A stretch of DNA of 64,000 nt, taken from assembly GCA_037444075.1 (NCBI GenBank), contig JBBIND010000008.1, positions 1-64,000 on the forward strand, read 5' to 3'. This stretch comes from JBBIND01 sp037444075 (GTDB taxonomy: Bacteria > Acidobacteriota > Terriglobia > Bryobacterales > Bryobacteraceae). Within the stretch, counting starts at the first letter, position 1. The number at the start of each line of letters is the position of its first letter. Shown piece after piece: positions 17,588 through 27,823 of the stretch. The position numbers and the translations under genes were made by a program. The notes beneath the pieces are model-generated. The model was not told where the DNA came from. It searched no databases and saw only the letters and a list, made by a program, of their open reading frames with translations.

Positions 17588-18968
17588 GAGGGCCTCCTGG
17601 CGGGGGCGGCTTTCTTCTGTCTTTCTCTGGCTTTCTCAAGCAAGGCTTTCTTGCGCGCCTCGCGTTCGGCACGCTCAGCCAAATCCCGCTCCCGGTCGAA
17701 GTACAGTTCGCCGTCGATGAAGACCTTCTGAACCTTGGCGAAATTCGAGAGCGGGTGCTTGTCGTAGATCACCAGGTCAGCGTCTTTGCCCGGCTCAATC
17801 GATCCTACGCGGTGGTCGACGGCGAGTTGTTTGGCCGGATTGATGGTGACCAGGGCGAGCGCTTCGTCCTCGGTCAGGTTCCCGTACTTCATGGCTTTGG
17901 CCGCCTCCGTGTTCAGGCGGCGAATCAGTTCGTCGGAGTCCGAGTTGAGCGAGACGAGCACGCCGCGGCGCATCAGCAGCGCGGCATTGTAAGGGATAGC
18001 GTCGAAGGCTTCCACCTTGTAGGCCCACCAGTCGCTGAAGGTGGTGGCGCTGGCGCCGTGGGCGGCGATTTCCTTGGCGACTCTATAGCCTTCCAGAGCA
18101 TGCACGAGCACGTCGATCTTGAAGCCGAGTTCCTCGGCTGCCCGGAGGAACATCAATATCTCGTCCGAGCGGTAGCAGTGGGCATGAACCAGGCGCTGGC
18201 CCTCCAACACCTCGACCAGGGGTTCGAGCTTCAGGTCCCGGCGCGGCGGGAGCAGGCGCGCGCCCTGCGCCGCGCGCGCTTCATAGTCGCGCCAGGCGGC
18301 GCGGTAGAGTTTGGCTTCTGTGAAAGCCTGGCGGAGAACATCCTCGATGCCCATGCGCGTGGCCGGGTAGCGCGGCTCCGTGCCGGGAGTGGAAGGCACC
18401 CCGCGGCGCTTAGGATTCTCTCCGGCAGCCAGTTTCAACGCGGGCTTGGCGCCAGCGAAGACGAGTCCGCGCGCGTCCTTGCCCCAGCGCATCTTGATGG
18501 TTGTGCAATTGCCGCCGATGGTGTTGGCGCTGCCGTGCAGAATGAGGGCGCTGGTGACCCCGCCGGCCAAGGCGCGGTAGATGGCGATGTCGTCGGGATT
18601 GAGGACATCTTCGATGTGCACCATGGAAGACACCGAAACGCTGCCCTCATTGATGCTGTCGGCGGCCAGGTGCGAGTGGCAGTCAATGATGCCCGGGATG
18701 ACGTATTGCCCGGCTGCATCGATAGTCCGCGCGCCGGGCGGAACCAGGACCTTTTCCCCCGCTTCAACGATCTTGCCGTCCTGGATCGTATATCCGCCGA
18801 TGATGCGGGACGCCGGCACNNNNNNNNNNTCTTGCCGTCCTGGATCACGATGGATCCCTGGAACCGGCCCTTGGTGACAGTGAGCACGCGGGCGTTCTGG
18901 ATCACCGTGGGCGGTCCGGCGGCCACGCAGGCCACCACCAGCAGAGCGGAAATCAAATATCGCGTCAT
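17584..18968 (-). CDS. Secreted amidohydrolase with intact metal site, split by a 10-N gap near the N-terminus
   Basis: The gene starts at 18968 (MTRYLISALLVVACVAAG signal peptide), runs to the N gap at 18820-18829, and continues to 17584. Active-site features are all present: PGIIDCHSHL (HxH), HAHCYRSDE and VLVHALEG (further His), and VSLNSDSDE (catalytic Asp). It is probably a periplasmic imidazolonepropionase/prolidase-like hydrolase, substrate unknown. Both flanks of the gap carry the same 17 bases ending in the codons for IQDGK, so the real sequence may simply join IVIQDGK to IVEAGEKV with no extra residues. It overlaps the genes on both sides by 4 bases. Confidence 0.87.
18820..18829. 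other. Assembly gap (10 N) flanked by a 17-base direct repeat
   Basis: On the minus strand GATCCAGGACGGCAAGA occurs immediately before the gap and again about 32 bases after it. Collapsing the two copies restores an uninterrupted amidohydrolase N-domain in frame. This looks like two overlapping contig ends that were not merged. Confidence 0.9.
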
Positions 18969-20272
18969 TTCTTCTCAGTCTCCCCCTCAGTGGCAGGTTG
19001 AGCCGGCGTGGGAGTGTAACGCACGCCGTCGATTACCACAAACTCGACCCGGGTCTTCTCCTCGAACAGTTCGCCGCGCGTGACCACGAGGTTGGCAATC
19101 TTGCCGGCCTCGATGCTGCCCAGGCGGTCCCCGAGGCCGAAAATTTCCGCGGCGGCGAGCGTCATACCGCGCACGGCATCCTGGCGGCTCAGGCCGGCGT
19201 CCATGGCGCGCTTCACCGCCCGGAGGGCTTCTTCCGGGCGCTCCACGCCTCCACCGTAGAACGCCCACCGCACGCCCGCCTTCGTGAGAACGGCCGGAGT
19301 GGAGGGCGCGAGTTCGCGCATCTCGAGCACGCGCAGCGAGTCTGTCTGATCAGGATCGGCCTCGCGCGGCCGTTCCGGCCAGCGCAGGCTGACGAGTATG
19401 GGAACACCAGCCTGTTTCAGCGCTTCGGCGGCCCGGTAGCCTTCGTGCCCGCCGTAGAGAACAGCCTCCCGCCGGAGTTCCGAAGCGAAACGCAGCATCC
19501 TCATGATCTCGACGGCCCCCGTGGCGGGCAGCAGGAGCCGTGGGGATTCCAGCACGCCCTCCAGCGCGCGGTCGTAGGCCGGGCGCGCCAACCCGCGCGG
19601 ATTGGCGGCGTAGAGTTCTTTGGCGCGGCGGTAGTGATCCGCGTCTGAGCACACCTGCCGGATATAGGCGATGACGCCCATGAGCGAGCCCGGATAGCTG
19701 GAGAACCCGCCGGTCGACAGGCTCACGAACTGGCCGAGTGGCGCGCTGATGACCATGCCGCCATGGCGTTCGGCAGCCAGGCTGATGGCCGCGCCTTGCC
19801 CCGCGAAGATGCCCCGCTGAGGAAAGCTCATCGCCGTGGTGAAGCCCGCGTGGCGGGCCGCCTCCAGGCGGTTATCCGTCGTGCGCACGAGGTCCGCGGC
19901 GCGGACCCAACTGGTGGTCAAAGGACGGTCTTCGGGTCCCCTGGCCGGTGTTGGGGCGCCCTCTCCGGAAGGCGCGGCGGCGCGTGTGGTGGCGGGCGGA
20001 GGTTCCGGAATGCCCCAACTGCTGAGCCCGTCGATGAGACCCGGATAGACGTTCAGCCCGGCTCCTTCGATCACCCACGCATCCGCGGGTATTTTGACGT
20101 CTTCGCCCACGGCCTGGATCAGACCGTCGCGTATCAGCACTGTGCCGGAGTTCAGCGCGGGGCCACTCACAGTGATGATCCGTGCGCCCCGGATGGCGAG
20201 CGCATTGGGCACGGCCGTTGACTGCGCAAACACGGTAACGGCGGCAAGCAGTAGCGGGATGGCCTTTATCAT
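18965..20272 (-). CDS. Secreted amidohydrolase-fold protein lacking the HxH metal motif (first gene of operon)
   Basis: The product is 435 residues with a signal peptide (AIPLLLAAVTVFAQ). It shows the composite amidohydrolase domain (IRGARIITVSGPALNSG, YPGLID) and the typical C-terminal GSIEAGKIANLVVTRG. As in the third gene of this operon, strand 1 lacks HxH (YPGLIDGLSSWGIPEPP). A Pro/Ala-rich insertion follows. The usual Asp loop reads RWAFYGGGVERPEE, so canonical metal catalysis is unlikely. It begins the three-gene operon, 34 bases from divergent purM, with AT-rich TTATATTATAA between them. Confidence 0.85.
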   Translation of the reverse strand: MIKAIPLLLAAVTVFAQSTAVPNALAIRGARIITVSGPALNSGTVLIRDGLIQAVGEDVKIPADAWVIEGAGLNVYPGLIDGLSSWGIPEPPPATTRAAAPSGEGAPTPARGPEDRPLTTSWVRAADLVRTTDNRLEAARHAGFTTAMSFPQRGIFAGQGAAISLAAERHGGMVISAPLGQFVSLSTGGFSSYPGSLMGVIAYIRQVCSDADHYRRAKELYAANPRGLARPAYDRALEGVLESPRLLLPATGAVEIMRMLRFASELRREAVLYGGHEGYRAAEALKQAGVPILVSLRWPERPREADPDQTDSLRVLEMRELAPSTPAVLTKAGVRWAFYGGGVERPEEALRAVKRAMDAGLSRQDAVRGMTLAAAEIFGLGDRLGSIEAGKIANLVVTRGELFEEKTRVEFVVIDGVRYTPTPAQPATEGETEKK

Positions 20273-20306
20273 GGCGTGGAGGTTATATTATAAAACTCCG
20301 TAGCTC

Positions 20307-21353
20307 ATGGCATCTCAGCGACCGATCCGTTACAAAGACGCCGGCGTCAACATCAGCGAAGGCGCCCGCGCCGTGAGTTTGATAGCCCGGCAGGCACGCA
20401 CCACGTTCACGCGGGACGTGCTCACGGCCATCGGCTCCTTCGGCGCAGGCTTCCGCCTGTCGGGATGGAAGGAGCCGGTGCTGGTGAGCTCCGCCGATGG
20501 CGTGGGCACGAAGCTCAAGATCGCTTTCCTGACCGGGCGGCACGACACGGTGGGGCAGGATCTGGTCAACCACTGCGTCAACGACATCATGGTGCAAGGC
20601 GCCACGCCGCTGTTCTTCCTGGATTATTTCGCCGTGGGGAAACTGGAAGCCCAAGTCGCCGGGGAAGTGGCGCGGGGCCTGGCGCAAGCCTGCCGTGAGA
20701 ACGGGTGCGCGCTGATCGGTGGTGAAACAGCCGAAATGCCGGGCTTGTACGCGCCGGGCGAGTATGACCTGGCGGGTTTCATCGTGGGAGCCGTCGAACG
20801 CAAGCAACTTCTCACCGGGTCGAAAATCCGCGCCGGGGACGCACTGCTGGCGCTGCCCTCAACGGGTTTGCACACGAACGGATATTCACTGGCCCGGAAG
20901 CTGTTGTTCGAAGTGGCCGGCTACGGCGCGAACACGCACCTGCCGGAACTGGGCTGCACCGTCGGCGACGAGCTGCTCAAAGTGCACCGCAGCTACGCGC
21001 GGGCCATGCGCACCCTGACCGAGGCCAGACTGCTGAAAGGCGCCGCTCACATTACGGGCGGCGGCATAACCGACAATACGCCGCGCATGCTGCCGGATGG
21101 TCTGGCCGCGGAGATCGAACTGGACTCCTGGCAGATCCCGCCCGTGTACAAACTGCTCCGGCGGTTGGGGCGCATTCCCGTGAACGACTTTCGGCGCACG
21201 TTCAATCTGGGCGTGGGCATGATTCTGGCCGTGGCGCGCGGAAACCTGGCTCGCGCGGAGAAACTCCTGGCTGCCGCGGGAGAGCCTTGCTGGCGGATAG
21301 GCCGCGTGGTGGCTTTACCTCGGCTTTCGGCTGAGCGCGTTATCTACCGATGA
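20307..21353 (+). CDS. purM: Phosphoribosylformylglycinamidine cyclo-ligase (AIR synthetase)
   Basis: The product is 348 residues, usual PurM length. It closes FGAM to AIR with ATP in purine synthesis. Recognisable stretches are YKDAGVNISEGARAV at the N-terminus, SSADGVGTKLKIAF, ND(I)MVQGATPLFFLDYF, GGETAEMPGLY and HITGGGITDNTPRML. TATATT/TATAAA hexamers lie at 20284-20294, only about 12 bases before the ATG, and no ribosome site is visible, so the transcript may be leaderless. It overlaps purN by four bases (ATGA). Confidence 0.97.
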   Translation: MASQRPIRYKDAGVNISEGARAVSLIARQARTTFTRDVLTAIGSFGAGFRLSGWKEPVLVSSADGVGTKLKIAFLTGRHDTVGQDLVNHCVNDIMVQGATPLFFLDYFAVGKLEAQVAGEVARGLAQACRENGCALIGGETAEMPGLYAPGEYDLAGFIVGAVERKQLLTGSKIRAGDALLALPSTGLHTNGYSLARKLLFEVAGYGANTHLPELGCTVGDELLKVHRSYARAMRTLTEARLLKGAAHITGGGITDNTPRMLPDGLAAEIELDSWQIPPVYKLLRRLGRIPVNDFRRTFNLGVGMILAVARGNLARAEKLLAAAGEPCWRIGRVVALPRLSAERVIYR

Positions 21354-21952
21354 AACGACTGGGCATCCTTCTTTCAGGGCGAGGCTCGAACTTCGTAGCC
21401 ATCGCCGACAGTATCGCGGCCGGGCGCCTCGCGGCGGAGATTGCCGTGGTCATCTCCAACCGCGCGGAGGCTCGAGGGCTGGAAACTGCCAAAGAGCGAG
21501 GGCTGAACGCCCAACTGATCCCGTCCAAGGGGCTGGAGCGCGAAGCCTACGACCGGCTGCTCATCGCCGAACTGCGCAAGAACGACGTCGACCTGGTGTG
21601 CCTGGCGGGCTACATGCGCCTGCTGAGCGCCATGTTTGTCCGCGAGTTCCCGCTGCGCATCCTGAACATTCACCCCTCTCTGCTGCCGTCCTTTCCCGGC
21701 CTGGACGCGCAGCATCAGGCGCTGGAGCACGGCGTGAAGATCAGCGGCTGCTCCGTCCATTTTGTGGACGAGCACCTGGATTCAGGCCCCATCATTGCGC
21801 AGGCGGCCGTGCCGGTTCTGGACACGGACGATACGGACACGCTTTCCGCCCGGATACTCAAGGAAGAGCACCGCATTTACAGCGAGGCTATCGGCATCGT
21901 GCTTTCCGGCCGTTACCGGGTGGAGGGCCGCAGAGTCATACAGGAGGATTAG
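21350..21952 (+). CDS. purN: Phosphoribosylglycinamide formyltransferase (10-formyl-THF dependent)
   Basis: The product is 200 residues. It transfers a formyl group from 10-formyltetrahydrofolate to GAR. Motifs are GILLSGRGSNFVAIAD, LAGYMRLLS, the catalytic block NIHPSLLPSFPG (Asn-His-Ser) and HFVDEHLDSGPIIAQ with the active-site Asp. It is translationally coupled to purM through an ATGA overlap, forming a two-gene purine operon. Five bases separate its end from the oxidoreductase gene, which may be a third, unrelated member. Confidence 0.97.
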   Translation: MKRLGILLSGRGSNFVAIADSIAAGRLAAEIAVVISNRAEARGLETAKERGLNAQLIPSKGLEREAYDRLLIAELRKNDVDLVCLAGYMRLLSAMFVREFPLRILNIHPSLLPSFPGLDAQHQALEHGVKISGCSVHFVDEHLDSGPIIAQAAVPVLDTDDTDTLSARILKEEHRIYSEAIGIVLSGRYRVEGRRVIQED

Positions 21953-21956
21953 GCCT

Positions 21957-23135
21957 ATGCTCCGCCGAGCATTTCTTGCCGCGGCCGCCGTCTCCGGCTC
22001 TCGCATAGAGGGAGCCAACGAGCGTCTCCGCGGCGCCATCATCGGCAGCGGTGGCCGCGGGCGTCTGCTCACGGCCGAATTCAAGGAAGTGGGCGTGGAG
22101 ATGGCCGCGGTTTGCGACGTCTACGGACCCAACCTGGAGGCGGGGCTGAAGGTAGCCTCCACGGGGGCGCGCTCCTACCACGACTACCGGAAGCTGCTCG
22201 AAGACCGGCAAATCGACGTCGTCATCGTGGCCACGCCGGACCACTGGCACGCGCAAATGGTGATCGACGCGGTGGAAGCGGGCAAAGATGTCTACGTTGA
22301 GAAGCCCATGGCGCACACCATCGAGGAAGGCTTCCGCATGATCGAAGCCACGCGCCGCACCCGGAGGGTGGTGCAGGTGGGCACGCAGCGGCGCAGCTAC
22401 GACGTCTTTAATGAAGCAGCGCAGATTGCCAGGAGCGGAAAGCTTGGCCCGGTGCGCCTGGTCAACGCCTGGTGGGTGAACAACCAACGCACGCTGCGCG
22501 CCGCTCGCCTGGCCGGTGAACTCGACTGGAACGCCTGGCTCGGCCCTTCTCCGAGGCGCGCGCTCGACCCGGTGCGCTTCTTCAACTGGTATTACTTCTG
22601 GGACTATTCAGGCGGCATGATGGTCGGTCAGGCGGCGCACGTGGTGGACGCGATTCACTGGCTGATGGGTTCGTCGTTTCCGCTGGCCGCCACTTGCGCG
22701 GCGGCTCCGCCGGCGCTCGAAGGAGCGGAGGTGCCGGAAACCACCTGCATGTGCCTGGAATACCCGGAGGAGTATCTGGCCGTCTTCACGGTGGGCTACC
22801 GGGCCATGCGCTACAACCTCTTCAACGACCAGATGAAGCAGTTCCACGGCACCGAGGCGCGTTTCGACGTCGGCCGGGAGAGCTATGCCCTGTACCCGCA
22901 GAGCAATGACATCGACCCGAAGCCCAGCCTCGAGGTGCGCCGCCCGGGGAGTTTTCCCGCGGCCACGAGAGCCCACATACGCAACTTCCTGGAGTGCGTG
23001 CGGTCGCGGCAGGATCCCACTGCCACGGTTGAAATGGGCCAATGGACGAATGTGGCATTGTGCCTGGCCATGGAGAGCCTGCGCACGGGACGAAGAGTGC
23101 GCTACAACGCGGCGGCCAAACGCGCCGAGTCCTGA
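21957..23135 (+). CDS. Gfo/Idh/MocA-family oxidoreductase with Tat-like leader
   Basis: The product is 392 residues; the ATG at 21957 is preceded by CAGGAGGATTAGG, a strong ribosome site. The N-terminus MLRRAFLAAAAV resembles a twin-arginine leader, common for this family in Acidobacteria. An NAD(P)-binding fold follows (AIIGSGGRGRL), with DHWHAQM and EKPMAHTIEEG, the EKP catalytic Lys region. The C-terminal alpha/beta domain contains YYFWDYSGGMMVGQAAH. These enzymes oxidise or reduce sugars and polyols; the substrate is unknown. Codon style is that of neighbours. Confidence 0.88.
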   Translation: MLRRAFLAAAAVSGSRIEGANERLRGAIIGSGGRGRLLTAEFKEVGVEMAAVCDVYGPNLEAGLKVASTGARSYHDYRKLLEDRQIDVVIVATPDHWHAQMVIDAVEAGKDVYVEKPMAHTIEEGFRMIEATRRTRRVVQVGTQRRSYDVFNEAAQIARSGKLGPVRLVNAWWVNNQRTLRAARLAGELDWNAWLGPSPRRALDPVRFFNWYYFWDYSGGMMVGQAAHVVDAIHWLMGSSFPLAATCAAAPPALEGAEVPETTCMCLEYPEEYLAVFTVGYRAMRYNLFNDQMKQFHGTEARFDVGRESYALYPQSNDIDPKPSLEVRRPGSFPAATRAHIRNFLECVRSRQDPTATVEMGQWTNVALCLAMESLRTGRRVRYNAAAKRAES

Positions 23136-23147
23136 GGGCGAGCCCGG

Positions 23148-24272
23148 TCAGAGCGTTTCGCGCAAGGCGCTCCCCAAGCGGTAGATGTCGACTTCATCGT
23201 TGTAGAAATGCGTGGACACGCGCAGGTAGCCGTGCCGCGCTGAAACCAGCACGCCGCGCTCCCGCAACCGCAACGCCAGCGGTTGGGATTCGATGCCGTG
23301 GAAACGGGCCGTCACCACGGGCGCCTCGTGGTGCGGCAACTCGTCGGCAGTCACTGTCGCTCCGAGGTCTCTGAGGAGACCGCGCGCTCTGGAGGCCAAA
23401 TCGAGCACCCGGCGCTCGATGTTCTCCAAACCAGCCTCAAACAGCAGACCCACCGATGCTTCCAGGGCACACAGGAGCGGAAACGGCAGCATCCCGCCCT
23501 CATAGCGCTCGGCGCCCGTGGGGAACTCCGGCACACCGTGATGCAACTGCGCGATAGAGCGCCACTCGCGATGACTGCGCCAGCCGATGATGGGCGGCTC
23601 AATGCGGCGGCGAATGTCCGGCCGGACATAGTAGAAGCAGGCGCCGGGCGGAGAAATCAACCACTTGTAGCCGTGCGCGGCCAGCATGACGGGCCGCAAC
23701 CGGCTGACGTCCAAGCGGAGGGCGCCGATGCTCTGCGTGCCATCGAGGTAGAGGTCGACGCCTCGCTCGTGCAAGAGCGAGGCGACCTCCTCCAGCGGCG
23801 GTGCGAATCCGGTCGAATAGTTCACCGTGCTCATCAGCACAAGGCGCGTGTTCGGAGCGATAGCGGCTTCGAAATTCCGCCAATCGGTTTCGACGAAGTC
23901 GACGCCTCGCGCCGCCAGCAGGGACGGCGCATAGAGATTGTTCGGGAATTCTCCCGAGAAAGTGACGATGCGGTCGCCCGCCTGCCAGTCGATGCCGCGC
24001 AACAAGGCTGCCAGAGCCGTGGAGACGTTCGGTGAAAAGGCAATATCAGCGGCTTCGGCGTGGATCATTTCGGCCAAACACGCGCGCAGGCGGTCGGCGT
24101 CGTCGAACCAGGTGAAGAACTCCTTGCAGGCGGTCTCGTCGCGATGCGCGAAGTGCCTCGCTACAGCCTCCGAAGACCGGCGCGGGATTTGCCCGATGGT
24201 GGCTGTGTCCAGGTAAGTGCAGCGGTCGAGCGAAAGGAACTCACGCCTCAGTGCGGTCCAGTCAACACCCAT
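23148..24272 (-). CDS. Class V aminotransferase (PLP; cysteine desulfurase/selenocysteine lyase-like)
   Basis: The product is 374 residues. The PLP-binding lysine sits in [14 protein letters not shown]; upstream [13 protein letters not shown] gives the Asp that contacts the pyridine ring. The C-terminal domain ends in [16 protein letters not shown], typical of the fold. Specific cysteine desulfurase active-site Cys is not evident, so the substrate is open (kynureninase-like or a small-molecule lyase). Its first 11 bases overlap the 3' end of proS, suggesting co-transcription from the proS promoter. Confidence 0.85.
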   Translation of the reverse strand: MGVDWTALRREFLSLDRCTYLDTATIGQIPRRSSEAVARHFAHRDETACKEFFTWFDDADRLRACLAEMIHAEAADIAFSPNVSTALAALLRGIDWQAGDRIVTFSGEFPNNLYAPSLLAARGVDFVETDWRNFEAAIAPNTRLVLMSTVNYSTGFAPPLEEVASLLHERGVDLYLDGTQSIGALRLDVSRLRPVMLAAHGYKWLISPPGACFYYVRPDIRRRIEPPIIGWRSHREWRSIAQLHHGVPEFPTGAERYEGGMLPFPLLCALEASVGLLFEAGLENIERRVLDLASRARGLLRDLGATVTADELPHHEAPVVTARFHGIESQPLALRLRERGVLVSARHGYLRVSTHFYNDEVDIYRLGSALRETL

Positions 24273-25983
24273 GGCCGTGCGCGCCCCGCATCTTCTCCTT
24301 CACGAATGCCACCGCTTCGGAGACAGCCACGGCAGCGCTCTCGCGGCTGCGCCTGTCGAGAATCTCCACCTGACCGGAAGCCAGCAGTTTCCCGACGGTC
24401 ACACGGTAAGGAATGCCGATCAGGTCGGCGTCCTTGAACTTGACGCCGGGGCGTTCGTCGCGGTCATCGAGCAGCGCGTCCATGCCTTCCGCCAGGCACT
24501 GCCGGTACACCTCCTCAGCCGCCTGCCGCTGTGCCGCGTCCGCGATGTTGACCGGCGTGACCACGACCGTGAATGGAGCAATGGACGGGGGCAACGCAAT
24601 GCCGTCCTTATCGTGGTACAGCTCAATGGCGGCGCTGAGGATGCGCTCCACGCCGATTCCGTAAGAGCCCATGATGACGGGCTCTTCGCGTCCCTGCTCG
24701 TTGAGCACCCGCAAGCCCATGGATTCGGAGTACTTGTAGCCGAGCTTGAAGATGTGCCCCACTTCAACTGACTTGTCCAGGGCGAGCGTGCCGCCGCACT
24801 GCGTGCAACTGTCGCCTTGGGCGACCTGCCGCAGGTCGTGGAACTCAGCGCGGAAGTCTTCGTTGCAAGTTACGTGCCGCAGGTGGTAGTCGTTGCGGTT
24901 GGCTCCGGCGATCATGTTGCGGCGCCCGGCCAAAGCCGCATCGGCGAGAATCCGCATGTTCGACACGCCAACCGGTCCGAGGGAACCGGCTTCGGCTCCA
25001 AACCAGCCCAGAATCTCGGCCGGATGCGCGGGACGGATCTGCGCAGCGCCCATCACGCCGCCGAACTTGGTTTCGCTCAAGGCATGGTCCCCGCGCAGCA
25101 ACACGAGCACCGGTTCGTTGTCCGCCACGCAGACCAGCGATTTGAGATGGGAGGTTTCAGGCAACCCGGTGAACTCGGCCACTTCGGCAATCGTCTTGCG
25201 GTCCGGCGTGTGAAACTCCTCAGGCGTCAGCTCACCGTCAGGGTCCGCGGCGGAGGGCGGAACGGGGACCGAGGCAGCCTTTTCCATGTTGGCCGCATAG
25301 CCGCATTGAGGGCATCGGACAACGTAGTCCTCTCCCGCTTCGCTGGCCACCATGAATTCGTGCGACTGGCTGCCGCCCATGGCGCCGGAATGCGCCTCGA
25401 CGGCGAGGTAGCGGAGCCCGCAGCGGTCAAAAATGCGGCAATAGGCCTGGTAGTGTTTCTCGTAGGCGGCATCGAGCCCGGCTGCGTCGAGGTCGAAGGA
25501 GTAGGAGTCCTTCATGATGAACTGGCGCACACGCAGCAGTCCGCTCTTGGGGCGCGGTTCGTCGCGGAACTTGGTCTGGATCTGGTACCAGATTTGAGGC
25601 AACTGCTTGTAGCTGCGGAGCTCGCCGCGGGCGATGTCGGTCATCACCTCTTCGTGGGTCATGCCAAGGCAGAGGTCCCGCCCCCAACGGTCCTTCAGCC
25701 GGAACATGTTGTCACCCATCACGTCCCATCGTCCGGACTCACGCCAGATTTCAGCGGGATTCAGCGCGGGCAACAGCATCTCCTGCCCGCCGATGGCATT
25801 CATCTCCTCGCGGATAACCTGCGTCACTTTGAGCAGCGAACGTTGCGCCAACAGCAGGTAACTGTAGATGCCCGCCGAGAGCTGGCGGATATAGCCTGCG
25901 CGCAGCAGCAACTGGTGGCTGACGAACTCGGCTTCGGCGGGAATCTCCCTCAGCGTGGGGATGAATAACTTACTCCAATGCAT
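24262..25983 (-). CDS. proS: Prolyl-tRNA synthetase, bacterial type with editing domain
   Basis: The product is 573 residues. The ATG at 25983 ([19 protein letters not shown]) matches the conserved ProS start; the frame is open 22 codons further but that part is not conserved. Class II motifs are [10 protein letters not shown] near the start, [19 protein letters not shown] (motif 2 area), the inserted YbaK-like editing domain around residues 225-400, and [10 protein letters not shown] (motif 3). The C-terminal anticodon-binding domain is present. Reverse-strand TACAAT lies at 26017-26022. It is divergent from rpiB. Confidence 0.97.
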   Translation of the reverse strand: MHWSKLFIPTLREIPAEAEFVSHQLLLRAGYIRQLSAGIYSYLLLAQRSLLKVTQVIREEMNAIGGQEMLLPALNPAEIWRESGRWDVMGDNMFRLKDRWGRDLCLGMTHEEVMTDIARGELRSYKQLPQIWYQIQTKFRDEPRPKSGLLRVRQFIMKDSYSFDLDAAGLDAAYEKHYQAYCRIFDRCGLRYLAVEAHSGAMGGSQSHEFMVASEAGEDYVVRCPQCGYAANMEKAASVPVPPSAADPDGELTPEEFHTPDRKTIAEVAEFTGLPETSHLKSLVCVADNEPVLVLLRGDHALSETKFGGVMGAAQIRPAHPAEILGWFGAEAGSLGPVGVSNMRILADAALAGRRNMIAGANRNDYHLRHVTCNEDFRAEFHDLRQVAQGDSCTQCGGTLALDKSVEVGHIFKLGYKYSESMGLRVLNEQGREEPVIMGSYGIGVERILSAAIELYHDKDGIALPPSIAPFTVVVTPVNIADAAQRQAAEEVYRQCLAEGMDALLDDRDERPGVKFKDADLIGIPYRVTVGKLLASGQVEILDRRSRESAAVAVSEAVAFVKEKMRGAHGHGC

Positions 25984-26048
25984 GTAGTTGCTCTGGGGAT
26001 TGGGGGTAAAGGTCCAATTGTAGCATGCTAGAATTGGGTGGAATTCCA

Positions 26049-26519
26049 ATGAAAATAGCGATTGGAGCCGACCATGCCGGCTTCGCTCTCAAAGAGAGCC
26101 TGAAACGCAAGCTCGTCGAGTGGGGACACGAGGTCACCGATTGCGGTACCGGCGGAGATGAGGCTGTAGATTATCCGGATTTCGCCTCGGCGGTGGCCCG
26201 CGAAGTGTCCGGCGGCCGCTCTGACCGGGGGGTGCTCGTATGCACAACGGGCGTGGGCATGTCCATCGCCGCCAACAAAGTGCCGGGGATCCGGGCGGCC
26301 CTGGCGGTGAACCTGGATGAGGTGTTTCTCACCCGCTCCCACAACGATGCCAACATATTGACGCTCGGCTCGCGTTACACCAACGAGGGCGAAGCGGAGA
26401 AGTTGCTGGACGTTTTCCTGACGACCCCGTTCGTCGGCGGACGGCATGCCCGCCGCGTGGAGAAGATTACCGCGCTCGAGAAGAACGGCTCGGATGCGGC
26501 TGCCCAGGACGAATCTTAG
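26049..26519 (+). CDS. rpiB: Ribose-5-phosphate isomerase B
   Basis: The product is 156 residues. It interconverts ribose-5-phosphate and ribulose-5-phosphate. It begins [16 protein letters not shown], the family signature; the earlier in-frame ATG at 26025 lies across a TAGAAT -10-like hexamer (26029-26034) and is rejected. Catalytic Cys is in [15 protein letters not shown], with [13 protein letters not shown] following. Five bases separate it from glyA, an arrangement (rpiB-glyA) found in many bacteria. Confidence 0.96.
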   Translation: MKIAIGADHAGFALKESLKRKLVEWGHEVTDCGTGGDEAVDYPDFASAVAREVSGGRSDRGVLVCTTGVGMSIAANKVPGIRAALAVNLDEVFLTRSHNDANILTLGSRYTNEGEAEKLLDVFLTTPFVGGRHARRVEKITALEKNGSDAAAQDES

Positions 26520-26524
26520 AAAAG

Positions 26525-27820
26525 ATGACCGAACAACAGCGAATGGCCCGGCCGCTGGCCGAGACCGACTCACAAGTGTATGCAGCCATCCAGGGAGAAC
26601 TGGGGCGGCAGCACTCGCGATTGGAACTGATCGCCAGTGAGAATTTCACCTCGGAAGCCGTTCTCGAGGCTACCGGGTCGGTATTCACCAACAAGTACGC
26701 CGAAGGCTACCCCGGCAAACGCTACTACGGAGGCTGCGAGCACGTCGACGAAGTGGAGAACCTGGCACGGGAGCGCGCCAAGGAGCTTTTCGGGGCTGAG
26801 CACGCGAACGTGCAACCGCACTCCGGCTCGCAGGCCAACGAGGCGGCCTATGCCGCCGTCCTGCAGCCGGGCGACACGATTCTCGGCATGAACCTGGCCC
26901 ATGGCGGCCATCTGACGCACGGTCATCACCTGAATTTCTCGGGCAAGACTTACAACGTGGTCCCCTACGGCGTGCGGCGCGATGACGAGCAGATCGACTA
27001 CGACGAGCTGGCCGCGCTCGCCGAACAGCACCGGCCCAAGATGATCATCGCCGGCGGGAGCGCCTATCCGCGGGAACTCAAGTTTGATCGCTTCCGGCAG
27101 ATTGCGGACTCCGTGGGAGCCGTTCTTCTGGTGGATATGGCGCACTTTGCGGGTTTGGTGGCCGCCGGCTGCCATCCCAACCCTTGCGAGTGGGCGGACA
27201 TCGTAACGTCCACCACGCACAAGACGCTGCGCGGACCACGCGCCGGGTTGATCCTTTCTCGCGAGCAGTTTGCGGCCGCCATCGACAAGAGCGTTTTTCC
27301 GGGCGTGCAGGGCGGCCCGTTGGTGCACGTTATCGCGGCCAAAGCGGTTTGCTTCGGGCTGGCCATGGCGCCTGAATTCAGAACCTATCAGCAACAGGTG
27401 GTCGCCAACGCCAGGGCTCTGGCGGCGGCGCTTGCTCAGGAGGGCTACCGCATCGTCAGCGGCGGCACGGACACCCACCTGATGCTGGTGGATGTGTTCG
27501 CCAAGGGCATCCGCGGCAAAGCGGCCGAGACCGCCCTCGATGAAGCCTACATCACGGCCAACAAGAACGCGATTCCGTTTGACGTGAACCCGCCGCTGAA
27601 TCCCAGCGGGATCCGGTTGGGCAGCCCGGCGGTTACCACGCGGGGTTTCGGCGAGAAAGAAATGGTGGAAGTGGCCGCGCTGATCGCTCACGTGCTGAAT
27701 CACGTCAGCGCTGAGGAGGCCGAGCGTCATAGAGCTTTGGAGGAGGTTAGGGCCCGCGTCGGCAAACTCACCGGCCAGTTTCCTCTCTACGGGTGGAAGC
27801 GGGCAGCCAACCACAGCTGA
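26525..27820 (+). CDS. glyA: Serine hydroxymethyltransferase
   Basis: The product is 431 residues, with length and motifs of a standard SHMT. It interconverts serine and glycine with tetrahydrofolate and PLP. Seen in sequence: [59 protein letters not shown], and the PLP lysine in [13 protein letters not shown]. It supplies one-carbon units used by the purine genes nearby. It follows rpiB closely and is followed after 3 bases by a glycosyltransferase, so the three genes probably form one transcript. Confidence 0.98.
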   Translation: MTEQQRMARPLAETDSQVYAAIQGELGRQHSRLELIASENFTSEAVLEATGSVFTNKYAEGYPGKRYYGGCEHVDEVENLARERAKELFGAEHANVQPHSGSQANEAAYAAVLQPGDTILGMNLAHGGHLTHGHHLNFSGKTYNVVPYGVRRDDEQIDYDELAALAEQHRPKMIIAGGSAYPRELKFDRFRQIADSVGAVLLVDMAHFAGLVAAGCHPNPCEWADIVTSTTHKTLRGPRAGLILSREQFAAAIDKSVFPGVQGGPLVHVIAAKAVCFGLAMAPEFRTYQQQVVANARALAAALAQEGYRIVSGGTDTHLMLVDVFAKGIRGKAAETALDEAYITANKNAIPFDVNPPLNPSGIRLGSPAVTTRGFGEKEMVEVAALIAHVLNHVSAEEAERHRALEEVRARVGKLTGQFPLYGWKRAANHS

Positions 27821-27823
27821 GAG

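Noticed and set aside
17755..19083. 442-residue plus-strand frame opposite the amidohydrolase operon
   Set aside because: It crosses the N gap, has no domain, and lies antisense to conserved motifs.
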